The notes beneath the pieces were generated by a model that saw only the letters and a list, made by a program, of their open reading frames with translations, made no database searches and was not told the origin of the DNA. From Pseudonocardiaceae bacterium (lineage in GTDB: Bacteria > Actinomycetota > Actinomycetes > Mycobacteriales > Pseudonocardiaceae): a stretch of DNA of 64,000 nucleotides. The position numbers were made by a program, and so were the translations under genes. Below are positions 50,668 to 57,721 of this stretch, piece after piece (within the stretch, counting starts at the first letter, position 1; each line of letters starts with the position of its first letter). The DNA is taken from positions 27,387 through 91,386 of the forward strand of contig WHTH01000010.1 in the NCBI GenBank assembly GCA_009377865.1, written 5' to 3'.

Positions 50668-52386
50668 GTGTCACTCGCCACATCGCTGGTCACCACGCAG
50701 CGCCCACTGCGCACCTGGCAGCGCCGCGCGCTGGCCCGGTACCTGGCCGTCTCCCCGCAGGACTTCCTCACGGTCGCCACGCCGGGCGCGGGCAAGACCA
50801 CCTTCGCGTTGCGGGTGGCAGCCGAGCTGCTGGCCGACCGCACGGTATCGGCGGTGACGGTCGTCACGCCCACCGAGCACCTCAAGCACCAGTGGGCGGG
50901 GGCGGCCGACGCGGTCGGCATCGCGCTGGATCCCGAGTTCCGCAACACCGCCGGCGCCACCGCGACCGACTACCGGGGTGTGGCTGTGACCTATGCCCAG
51001 GTCGCGGTGCATCCCACGCTGCATCGGGTGCGCACCGAGCAGCGCCGCACGCTGGTCATCCTCGACGAGATCCACCACGCCGGTGACGCCAAGTCGTGGG
51101 GCGACGCGATTCGCGAGGCGTTCACTCCGGCGGAGCGGCGGCTGGCATTGACCGGCACCCCGTTTCGCAGCGACGACACGCCGATCCCGTTCGTGGGTTA
51201 CGAGCGCGACGGTGACGGCGTGCTGCGATCGGCGGCCGATCACTCCTATGACTACGCCGACGCGCTGGCCGACGGCGTGGTGCGCCCGGTGGTGTTCCTC
51301 GCCTACTCAGGGCAGGCGCGGTGGCGTACCAGCGCCGGGGAGGAGTACTCGGCCCGGTTGGGCGAGCCGCTGACCGCCGAGCACACCGCGCGGGCCTGGC
51401 GCACCGCACTCGATCCGGACGGGGAGTGGATCCCCTCGGTGCTGGCTGCCGCCGAGACCCGGTTGACCCGGCTGCGCGCCGGTGGGATCCCGGACGCGGC
51501 CGGTCTCGTGATCGCCACCGATCAGGCGACCGCCAGAGCCTACGCACGGATCCTGCACCGCATCAGCGGCCACGAACCGGTGCTGGTGCTCTCCGACGAT
51601 CCGGGGGCCTCCGGCCGGATCGCGGAGTTCGCCGACTCCGAGCAGCGCTGGCTGGTGGCGGTGCGGATGGTCTCCGAGGGCGTCGACGTGCCGCGGCTGG
51701 CCGTCGGGGTGTACGCGACCTCGGCGTCCACCCCGCTGTTCTTCGCGCAGGCCGTGGGGCGGTTCGTCCGGACGCGGCGTGCCGGCGAGACCGCGACCGT
51801 CTTTCTGCCCAGCGTGCCGGTGCTGCTCGAACTCGCCAGCCAGCTCGAGCAGCAACGCGACCACGTGCTGGGTGCGCCGCATCGGGACGAGGAAGCCTGG
51901 GATGACGCGCTGCTCGCACAGGCCGCCGCGCAGCGCGACGAGCCGGGGGAGGAGGAGCGGGCGTTCACCTCGCTCGGCGCCGACGCCGAACTCGATCAGG
52001 TGATCTACGACGGATCGTCGTTCGGTACCGCTGCACTGGCCACCACCGAGGACGAGCAGGAGTACCTGGGTCTTCCCGGACTGCTCGAGCCTGACCAGGT
52101 CAGGGCGCTGCTGCGGCAACGTCAGTCGCAGCAGCTCGACAGCGTCCCGCGACGGCGCGCGCAGCAGTCCGAGTCGCCGGCGCCGGACCGGCAGCCCTCG
52201 GTACGCGAGCGGCTGGCCGGGTTGCGCAAGGAACTCAACACACTGGTTGCGATGGCCCACCACCGCACCGGCCGCTCACACGGTGCGATCCACAACGAGA
52301 TCCGGGCGGCGTGCGGTGGCCCACCGACCGCGATGGCGACCGTCGAGCAGCTCGAGGAGCGCATCGCATGGCTACGCCGGTCATGA
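50668..52386 (+). CDS. Superfamily 2 DEAD/DEAH-type helicase
   Basis: A 572-residue helicase. Motif I is ATPGAGKTT (about residues 37-45), motif II DEIH (133-136), motif III TGTPFR, and the second RecA domain has VRMVSEGVDVPRLAVGVYAT and QAVGRFVRTRR. The C-terminal extension (VRERLAGLRKELNTLVAMAH, HRTGRSHGAIHNEIRAACGG) is shared by a conserved actinomycete helicase group. It may act in DNA repair, like RadD, which it resembles in layout. GTG start at 50668. A strong bidirectional hairpin follows. Confidence 0.9.
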   Translation: MSLATSLVTTQRPLRTWQRRALARYLAVSPQDFLTVATPGAGKTTFALRVAAELLADRTVSAVTVVTPTEHLKHQWAGAADAVGIALDPEFRNTAGATATDYRGVAVTYAQVAVHPTLHRVRTEQRRTLVILDEIHHAGDAKSWGDAIREAFTPAERRLALTGTPFRSDDTPIPFVGYERDGDGVLRSAADHSYDYADALADGVVRPVVFLAYSGQARWRTSAGEEYSARLGEPLTAEHTARAWRTALDPDGEWIPSVLAAAETRLTRLRAGGIPDAAGLVIATDQATARAYARILHRISGHEPVLVLSDDPGASGRIAEFADSEQRWLVAVRMVSEGVDVPRLAVGVYATSASTPLFFAQAVGRFVRTRRAGETATVFLPSVPVLLELASQLEQQRDHVLGAPHRDEEAWDDALLAQAAAQRDEPGEEERAFTSLGADAELDQVIYDGSSFGTAALATTEDEQEYLGLPGLLEPDQVRALLRQRQSQQLDSVPRRRAQQSESPAPDRQPSVRERLAGLRKELNTLVAMAHHRTGRSHGAIHNEIRAACGGPPTAMATVEQLEERIAWLRRS

Positions 52387-52478
52387 CGGCCGGTCATGAC
52401 GGCCCGTCATGAAGCGAATGCTGTCAGCTCTCGGCGAACACGCACGGCGCGCCTGATACGGCGGGGCGGTTGATACGA

Positions 52479-52519
52479 CAGCGGCCGGGGCAGGGGCCGT
52501 GGTGGTCCCTGCCCCGGCC
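52479..52519. terminator. Bidirectional hairpin terminator
   Basis: GCGGCCGGGGCAGGG and CCCTGCCCCGGCCGC form a perfect 15-bp stem with an 11-base loop between the converging helicase and DUF7455 genes. A separate set of overlapping TCATGAC repeats sits at the helicase stop (52381-52412). Confidence 0.85.
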
Positions 52520-52546
52520 GCGAGTCCGGTTGGATGCCGGCGGGTC

Positions 52547-52732
52547 TCAGGCGTCGCCGGCCTGGATATCCGCCGAGAGTTCTTGAAGCTTCGACTCGTG
52601 TTCACGGGCGTGGTGCCCGCAGAAGAGCAGCTCACCGCCGGAGGGCAGTACGGCGCGGACGCGAGCTGCTGCGCTGCACCGGTCGCAGCGGTCGGATGCG
52701 GTCAACTCGGGGCGGGTGAGCGTGCTGGTCAT
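52547..52732 (-). CDS. DUF7455-like small zinc-ribbon protein
   Basis: A 61-residue protein: MTSTLTRPELTASDRCDRCS, then LPSGGELLFCGHHAREHESK. The CxxC and CxHH groups could bind zinc. Small proteins of this type lie near sigA and sigB across actinobacteria (Rv2708c). Function is unknown. It ends against the terminator shared with the helicase. Confidence 0.85.
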   Translation of the reverse strand: MTSTLTRPELTASDRCDRCSAAARVRAVLPSGGELLFCGHHAREHESKLQELSADIQAGDA

Positions 52733-52951
52733 GGCGACTCCCTCCGTCCTGGCCCGGTCCCGGGGACCGGAACCGTCGAACCGGATGCGACCACCGCGGC
52801 CGCGGTGCTCACCGGTCCACTCTTACAGACGCATGGCGCCCGTGGGTTTGTTCCCGCTGACGTTTGATCCCAATCACTCATTCGTATCGCGGCCGCAACC
52901 CGGCTGTTACCGCATGTCGCTGCAGCAGACACAGGGGGCAGACTCAGGGTG

Positions 52952-53854
52952 ATGGCGACGCTCGGCAACCGGTTGCGAGCAGCGTCGGTGCCCGCGCCGT
53001 TGCTGTTCGTGATCGGCGGCACCTCGATGTACCTCGGGGCGGCCGTCGCCGTGCTGCTGTTCGAGCAGCTCACACCGTCGGGTGTGGCGTGGCTGCGGAT
53101 GCTCGGGGCGGCGCTGGTACTGCTCGCCTGGCGCCGCCCGGGCCGGGCTGCCTGGCGGGGCCGCAGGCTGCTGCTGGCCGGGGCCTTCGGGCTGGCCACC
53201 GCGCTGATGAACGTGGCCTTCTACGAAGCCATCGCGCGATTGCCGTTGGGCACCGCCGTGGCCATCGAGTTCTGTGGGCCGGTGGCGGTCGCCGCGTTCG
53301 GATCCCGCACGCTGCGCGACGGCGCCGCGCTGCTGTTGGCAGCCGCCGGGGTCGTGCTGATCGCCGACGTCCAGCTCGCGGGCAGCCCTGCCGGCTTCGT
53401 GCTCGCCCTCGTCGCCGCGGCGTTGTGGGCGGCCTACATCCTGCTCGGCAAGCGGGTGGCCCTCGGCGGCAAAGGTCTCGATGACATGACCGTCGGCTTC
53501 GTGGTCGCGGCGCTGCTGCTGACCCCGCTGGCCGCGGGTACGGGCGCGGCCTGGGGCTCGCCGACACTGCTGCTGCTCGGCGTCGCGGTCGGGGTGCTGT
53601 CGACCGTCGTCCCCTACGCGCTGGACCAGATCGTGCTGCGCCGTGTCGGGCAGGCCCGATTCGCATTGCTGCTCGCACTGCTGCCCGCGACGGCCTCGAT
53701 GGTGGGGCTGCTGGTGCTAGCTCAGGTGCCCCGGCCGCTGGAAGCGATCGGCATCGGCGCGGTGGTGGCGGCCGTCGCGGGAGCCGCTACGGTGGGGCGC
53801 CCACCGGCGGGTGGCGCCCAGCAGGTGGGATGCGAGCACCGGAGGAGCAGATGA
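52952..53854 (+). CDS. EamA/RhtA-family transporter
   Basis: A 300-residue drug/metabolite transporter with about ten membrane helices in two EamA halves (SGVAWLRMLGAALVLLAWRR, NVAFYEAIARLPLGTAVAIE, STVVPYALDQIVLRRVGQAR). RhtA-like members export threonine and homoserine. The ATG at 52952 is used, a GTG three bases earlier is possible. Its stop overlaps the start of the glutamine synthetase-like gene by four bases, so its substrate may be linked to that enzyme. Confidence 0.88.
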   Translation: MATLGNRLRAASVPAPLLFVIGGTSMYLGAAVAVLLFEQLTPSGVAWLRMLGAALVLLAWRRPGRAAWRGRRLLLAGAFGLATALMNVAFYEAIARLPLGTAVAIEFCGPVAVAAFGSRTLRDGAALLLAAAGVVLIADVQLAGSPAGFVLALVAAALWAAYILLGKRVALGGKGLDDMTVGFVVAALLLTPLAAGTGAAWGSPTLLLLGVAVGVLSTVVPYALDQIVLRRVGQARFALLLALLPATASMVGLLVLAQVPRPLEAIGIGAVVAAVAGAATVGRPPAGGAQQVGCEHRRSR

Positions 53855-55203
53855 CCGAGCCAGCCGCACTCGCCAGGGACCTGGCCGCCACCGGCATCTC
53901 CGGACTGGTGATCTCGTGGGCCGACAACAACGGCATCCCGCGGGCGCGGATCGCGCCGATCGGCAACCTTCCCGAGCTCGTCGAGCGCGGGGTGGGGATC
54001 ACATCGCTGTTCGCGGTGTTCGACACCCACGATGTGATCACCTTCGCCCATGCCGGCTTGTCGACGCCGTCCGGGGACGTGCGGCTGATTCCCGTGGTCG
54101 ACGGGCTCACCCGGCTGGCAGGCCAGCCTGCGCTGGCCTGGGCACCCGGCCGGCAGGTCGCAATCGACGGTTCGGCCTGGCCCTACGACCAGCGAGGGGT
54201 GCTCGAGGCACAGGTCGCGCGCGCCGCCGGGGCCGGACTCGAGATCCGTGCCGGGTGGGAGATCGAGTTCGTGGTGGGCCTGCCCGACGACGGGGGTGAG
54301 CTGCGCGGCGCCCACCGAGGCCCCGCCTACAGCCCGCATGCGCTGCTGGCCATCGACGAGTTCGTGGCCGCGTTGCTGACCGACTTCGCCGGCAACGGCC
54401 TGCCCGTCAACCAGCTGCACGCCGAGTTCGGGCCGTCACAGGTCGAGGTCAGCCTGGCGGCCAGCGATCCCGTCACCGCTGCAGATCGGCAGCTGCTCGC
54501 GCGCCAGACCATCCACGCGGCGGCGCGGGCGCACGGGCTGCGGGTCAGCTTCGCGCCGCTGGTCGGCGTCGGGGGCGCGGGCAATGGCTGGCACCTGCAC
54601 ACCTCGGTGTGGCGTGACGGCGCGAATCTGCTCGCGGGAGATCCGGTGCGAGGCCCCGGCCCCGACGGTGCCGGCTACCTCGCCGGGTTGCAGCGGGACC
54701 TGCCTGCCGTGGCGGCGCTGACGGCGCCCAGCGTGCCGTCCCTGGCGCGGCTGCGTCCCGGTATGTTCGCGGGTGCCTACGTCTGCTGGGGGGTGGAGAA
54801 CCGGGAGGCGACGCTGCGTTACGTGCCCGGATCACCGCTGCTGGGCGCCGATCACGCCAATGTGGAGCTCAAGGTCTGCGACGCCTCGGCGAACCCCTAC
54901 CTCGCGCTGGCCGCCGTGATCGCCGCCGGGACGGCCGGTCTGGCTGACGGCGCCGCCCTCGACGAGCCGATCCAGAGCGACCCGGGCACCTGGAGCGAGC
55001 AGGACCGCTCGGAACGCGGCCTGGTCCGGCTGCCGGGCACGCCTGCCGAGCAGGAGGCCGCCCTGCTCGGTTCGGACCGGATCCGTGCGGTGCTCGGTGA
55101 CGACCTGCTCGGTGCGTTCGTCGCGGTGCGGCGCTCGGACGCTGCCTGGGCCGCGGAGCGCACCCCTGAGGAGGTCGTCGCCGCGCACCTGTGGCGGCAC
55201 TGA
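53851..55203 (+). CDS. Glutamine synthetase-like ligase
   Basis: A 450-residue member of the GlnA family. Landmarks are VISWADNNGIPRARIAPIGN, the active-site region NQLHAEFGPSQVEVSLAASD, GNGWHLHTSVW, and ENREATLRYVPGSP with ELKVCDASANPYLALAAVIA. The sequence is divergent from GlnA1, and lacks the adenylylation motif region, so it is more likely a gamma-glutamyl-amine ligase of the GlnA3/GlnA4 (polyamine or ethanolamine) type than the main enzyme. GAGGAG precedes the ATG. It is coupled to the EamA transporter upstream and the C39-like protein downstream. Confidence 0.85.
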   Translation: MTEPAALARDLAATGISGLVISWADNNGIPRARIAPIGNLPELVERGVGITSLFAVFDTHDVITFAHAGLSTPSGDVRLIPVVDGLTRLAGQPALAWAPGRQVAIDGSAWPYDQRGVLEAQVARAAGAGLEIRAGWEIEFVVGLPDDGGELRGAHRGPAYSPHALLAIDEFVAALLTDFAGNGLPVNQLHAEFGPSQVEVSLAASDPVTAADRQLLARQTIHAAARAHGLRVSFAPLVGVGGAGNGWHLHTSVWRDGANLLAGDPVRGPGPDGAGYLAGLQRDLPAVAALTAPSVPSLARLRPGMFAGAYVCWGVENREATLRYVPGSPLLGADHANVELKVCDASANPYLALAAVIAAGTAGLADGAALDEPIQSDPGTWSEQDRSERGLVRLPGTPAEQEAALLGSDRIRAVLGDDLLGAFVAVRRSDAAWAAERTPEEVVAAHLWRH

Positions 55204-55215
55204 ATCGTGGCGCCC

Positions 55216-56034
55216 ATGTCGGTCGAGGACCTGGTCGCGGGGACGGCACTGTTGCCGGGGTCTGCGGAGCTGCTGGCGTTGCGACGCTACGAGCTGCCGC
55301 AGCGTGACGAGTTGTGCGGCCCGTTCTGCGCGTTGCTGGCGCTGTGGTCGGCCGGGATCGGTGGCGAGCTCGACCAGGACGACGTCGCGGTGGCCGCCGG
55401 TACCGTGCTGTCCGCGCCGCCGCGCACCGCATCGCTGCCGCCGGGGGAGCCGGGACGCGACGACTTCCGGCTGTCGCTGCCGCAGGCCGGCGACCCGGCC
55501 GGCGCCGGGACGTCCGCGACCGGCGTCGCCCGGGCCGTCGAGCAGCTCTCCGACGGGCAGGTCGCCGCCGTGCCCGCGTCCGGCAGCTGGGAGCCCGCGC
55601 GGGTGCATGCCCTGCTGCGAGGTGCGGGCAGGCTCGCCGGGCCGGTCGCTGTGCTGGCCAACATCGCGACCGCCGAGCTGGCCGACCACGGGACCGATGC
55701 GGACACGTTGTTCCACTACCTCGACACCGGGACCGACGACGCCGTGCCAGCGCGCTGGCACGCCGGGCACTTCGTGGCTCTCGCCGGGCTGATCGAGGGC
55801 CGGGTGGGCAGCCTGGTGCTCGTTGCGGACAGCTACCGATCGCTGGGCTCCGACGGGCTGCATCTGCAGCCGATCGAGCGTGTCGCCACGGCGCTGCGGC
55901 GCGAGGGCCTGCCCCCCGGCGGCATTCTGCTGGTCGTGCCGGCCAGCCAGCGATCTGCGGCCGCGGACCTCGTCACCTCCGCCGGGGTGCGCACCGAGCT
56001 GTGGGACAATGGCAGCCCGGACGCCATGCGGTAG
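55216..56034 (+). CDS. Putative C39-like cysteine-peptidase-fold protein
   Basis: A 272-residue protein that I recall only as an uncharacterised (DUF6885-like) family. It contains DELCGPFCALLALWSAGI (Cys 34 and 38), WHAGHFVALAGLIEG (His 182, 185) and LVADSYRSLG (Asp 205). The order Cys, His, Asp and the local sequence match the catalytic triad of C39-like papain-fold enzymes. No signal peptide is visible, so it should be cytoplasmic. It starts 12 bp after the ligase gene (or at GTG 55207) and is the last gene of that operon. It could trim or transfer a gamma-glutamyl product, but this is speculation. Confidence 0.6.
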   Translation: MSVEDLVAGTALLPGSAELLALRRYELPQRDELCGPFCALLALWSAGIGGELDQDDVAVAAGTVLSAPPRTASLPPGEPGRDDFRLSLPQAGDPAGAGTSATGVARAVEQLSDGQVAAVPASGSWEPARVHALLRGAGRLAGPVAVLANIATAELADHGTDADTLFHYLDTGTDDAVPARWHAGHFVALAGLIEGRVGSLVLVADSYRSLGSDGLHLQPIERVATALRREGLPPGGILLVVPASQRSAAADLVTSAGVRTELWDNGSPDAMR

Positions 56035-56095
56035 ACGTGCGGCTCAACCCGGAGCACCTGCAACGGCTGCGCCCCGCGGCCGCGACGGCGGCGTT

Positions 56096-56113
56096 CGAGT
56101 AGTTGATTACTCG
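56096..56113. promoter_or_regulatory. 18-bp palindrome, copy 1
   Basis: CGAGTAGTTGATTACTCG: arms CGAGTA/TACTCG. It coincides with the end of a short frame (LNPEHLQRLRPAAATAAFE-stop) and opens the stretch that contains the LuxR locus. No gene follows closely. Confidence 0.65.
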
Positions 56114-56118
56114 TGCCG

Positions 56119-56369
56119 AAACCTGGAATTCCGGTGATGCTGCGCGCGAGGAACCGGAAAGGACCGGAATCCGGTGCGCTCCGGCGTTTCTCGTTGCGAA
56201 GGAAAGGGTGCTTGCGATGCCAGTCGCTGGGCGCGGCCGACGGCGCCGCAGATGCCGTTGGCGCACAGCTACCTGGTGCTCGAGCGCTGCGGACCGTGGT
56301 GTGCAGCGCGTCCAGCTCTATAGCGGGCGCGTCCTTGCGGCAGCGCAACAGGCCGCGTCGACAACGACC
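56119..56369. other. Non-coding stretch without a recognisable gene
   Basis: Between palindrome 1 and the end of the amidohydrolase remnant I see no convincing gene on either strand. Short frames exist, for example from ATG 56218 after GAAAGGG, but their composition is arginine-rich shadow sequence. It may hold the remains of a gene deleted along with part of the amidohydrolase. Confidence 0.5.
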
Positions 56370-57169
56370 TCAGGTCTCCGCGAGTGTCCGCGTGTGGCCG
56401 ATTGGGGACGGGTCGAGGTCGGCCCAGCGGCCGAGCGACAGGACGGCGACGGGCCTGCGTAGGGCCGCGATGTCGTGCAGTGGGTCGCCGTCGACGAGCA
56501 GTAGGTCTGCGTCGTACCCGGCTCGAAGCCGGCCCTTGCACCCGTCCAGTCCGCACGCGCCGGCGGCGACCGATGTCGCGGTCGCGAGTCGTCGAGGGTG
56601 AACTGGCAATGCAGCACATCGGTCCCGGAAGTCAGCGCGCCGCCGCTGGTCATCACGTTGACGACATCCGCGCCGCGGTCAGCTCGCTCGGCGACGGCGG
56701 CGCGCAGCTGTGCGGGGCCGTCGGCCTCGCCGCCCATCTGCCAGCAATGGCCGCGGGGGCTGGTGACCGGCGGTCCCGAGGCGAGGATGGTCGGCACGGG
56801 GTTCGTGGCTGCTCGGCCCCGCCGCTCGAGGACCGCCCAGTGGCGGTCACCGAGATCTCGGACGGTCGTGACCCCCACCGACAGCTGGCGGCGTAGCGCA
56901 TCGTCGAGCACCCCGTCGAGCTCGTCGGTGCTGAGCCCGGGCAGCCGGTCCAGTGCCCCGTCACGGCTGTCCCCGCATAGATGGACGTGCATGTCGATCA
57001 GGCCGGGAAGCACGGTGGTGTCGGGAAAGTCGGCCACGGGCACGCCGTCCGGTAGCGGCGCGGTCGCCGGGTGCACGGCGGCGATCCGCCCGCCGTCGAC
57101 GAGCACGACGACCCCACCGGGTGTCTCGTGCTCGCCGTCGAATCCTCGACCCGACCGGATCGCCAGCAT
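56370..57169 (-). pseudogene. Amidohydrolase with internal out-of-frame deletion
   Basis: The N-terminal half is a normal amidohydrolase: GVVVLVDGGRIAAVHPATAP, the metal site VLPGLIDMHVHLCGD, VGVTTVRDLGDRHWAVLERR, ILASGPPVTSPRGHCWQMGG, VVNVMTSGG. After HCQFTLDD (about 56600) the frame changes to RRLATATSVAAGACGLDGCK, GRLRAGYDADLLLVDGDPLH, the usual C-terminus. About 130 residues with the remaining metal ligands are missing. Its start lies 62 bp from palindrome 2, so it probably belonged to the same regulon. Confidence 0.8.
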
Positions 57170-57230
57170 TGCGGCCTCCCACTGGTACGGCTTCCTATGG
57201 TGAGGGTGGCCCCGGGCGGGGGAGCGGGCA

Positions 57231-57248
57231 CGAGTAGTCGCCTACTCG
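57231..57248. promoter_or_regulatory. 18-bp palindrome, copy 2
   Basis: CGAGTAGTCGCCTACTCG: arms CGAGTAG/CTACTCG around TCGC. It lies 62 bp upstream of the amidohydrolase remnant's start (minus strand). Confidence 0.75.
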
Positions 57249-57391
57249 ACTCCCGGAGACACGGCAGCGAGCAACCCAGCTCCGGCTTGATGTTCACCAT
57301 CGCCCCGACTTGGCGTCGGACGAGCTGGTATTCCCCGCGCGCACGCAGCAGGTCCGCCGCGCCCTGCGAGGCGTTTGCCGTGAGCAAGAGA

Positions 57392-57409
57392 CAAGTAGCC
57401 GGCTACTCG
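57392..57409. promoter_or_regulatory. 18-bp palindrome, copy 3
   Basis: CAAGTAGCCGGCTACTCG: the core AGTAGCC/GGCTACT is a perfect 14-bp palindrome; one outer base differs from the other copies. It lies 36 bp upstream of the small gene at 57445. Confidence 0.75.
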
Positions 57410-57444
57410 TGACCATTTGCAGTGCCCGCCGCGACGGTTGGGGC

Positions 57445-57648
57445 ATGTCTGCAACGGGCGAGCCGCGCGCGGAAGCACTACGGCAGCTCCCGGCCACCTA
57501 TTCGCTGGCGTTGCGGTTGCGTGACGCTGGGCTGTCCGAGGAGTTGATCGCCGAGTGCCTGGGGACCGAGGTGGTGACACTCGGTCCGCTGCTGGTCGTG
57601 GCGGAGGCGAAGCTCGCTGCGATCCTGGGTGAGGCTTCACCGCCGTAA
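57445..57648 (+). CDS. Small helix-turn-helix-like protein (sigma region 4-like), 67 aa
   Basis: A 67-residue protein: EALRQLPATYSLALRLRDAG, LSEELIAECLGTEVVTLGPL, LVVAEAKLAAILGE. The pattern of short helices with GLSEELIAECLG recalls sigma-70 region 4 or a bare helix-turn-helix, and similar small proteins occur near regulators in actinomycetes. It has no region 2, so it is not a sigma factor on its own. It follows palindrome 3 and precedes the LuxR gene by 39 bp, probably in one transcript. Confidence 0.65.
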   Translation: MSATGEPRAEALRQLPATYSLALRLRDAGLSEELIAECLGTEVVTLGPLLVVAEAKLAAILGEASPP

Positions 57649-57679
57649 TTCGGTCCGCGTCGGTGGACGGATTCGTACT

Positions 57680-57721
57680 ATTCAGCCATGGGGCGGAGCT
57701 ATTCAGCCATGGGGCGGAGCT
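57680..57721. repeat. 21-bp tandem duplication over the LuxR start
   Basis: ATTCAGCCATGGGGCGGAGC plus T occurs twice in direct succession. Each copy contains an in-frame ATG (57688 and 57709), so the regulator has a duplicated start and N-terminus (MGRSYSAMGRSW). Confidence 0.9.

Noticed and set aside
52381..52412. Overlapping TCATGAC palindromes at the helicase stop as a regulator site
   Set aside because: They sit at the 3' end of a gene with a strong terminator just after; a simple local repeat is a sufficient explanation.
57250..57387. Minus-strand frame from a TTG reading NASQGAADLLRARGEYQL between palindromes 2 and 3
   Set aside because: No good start or ribosome site, and its 3' part is simply the translation of palindrome 2.
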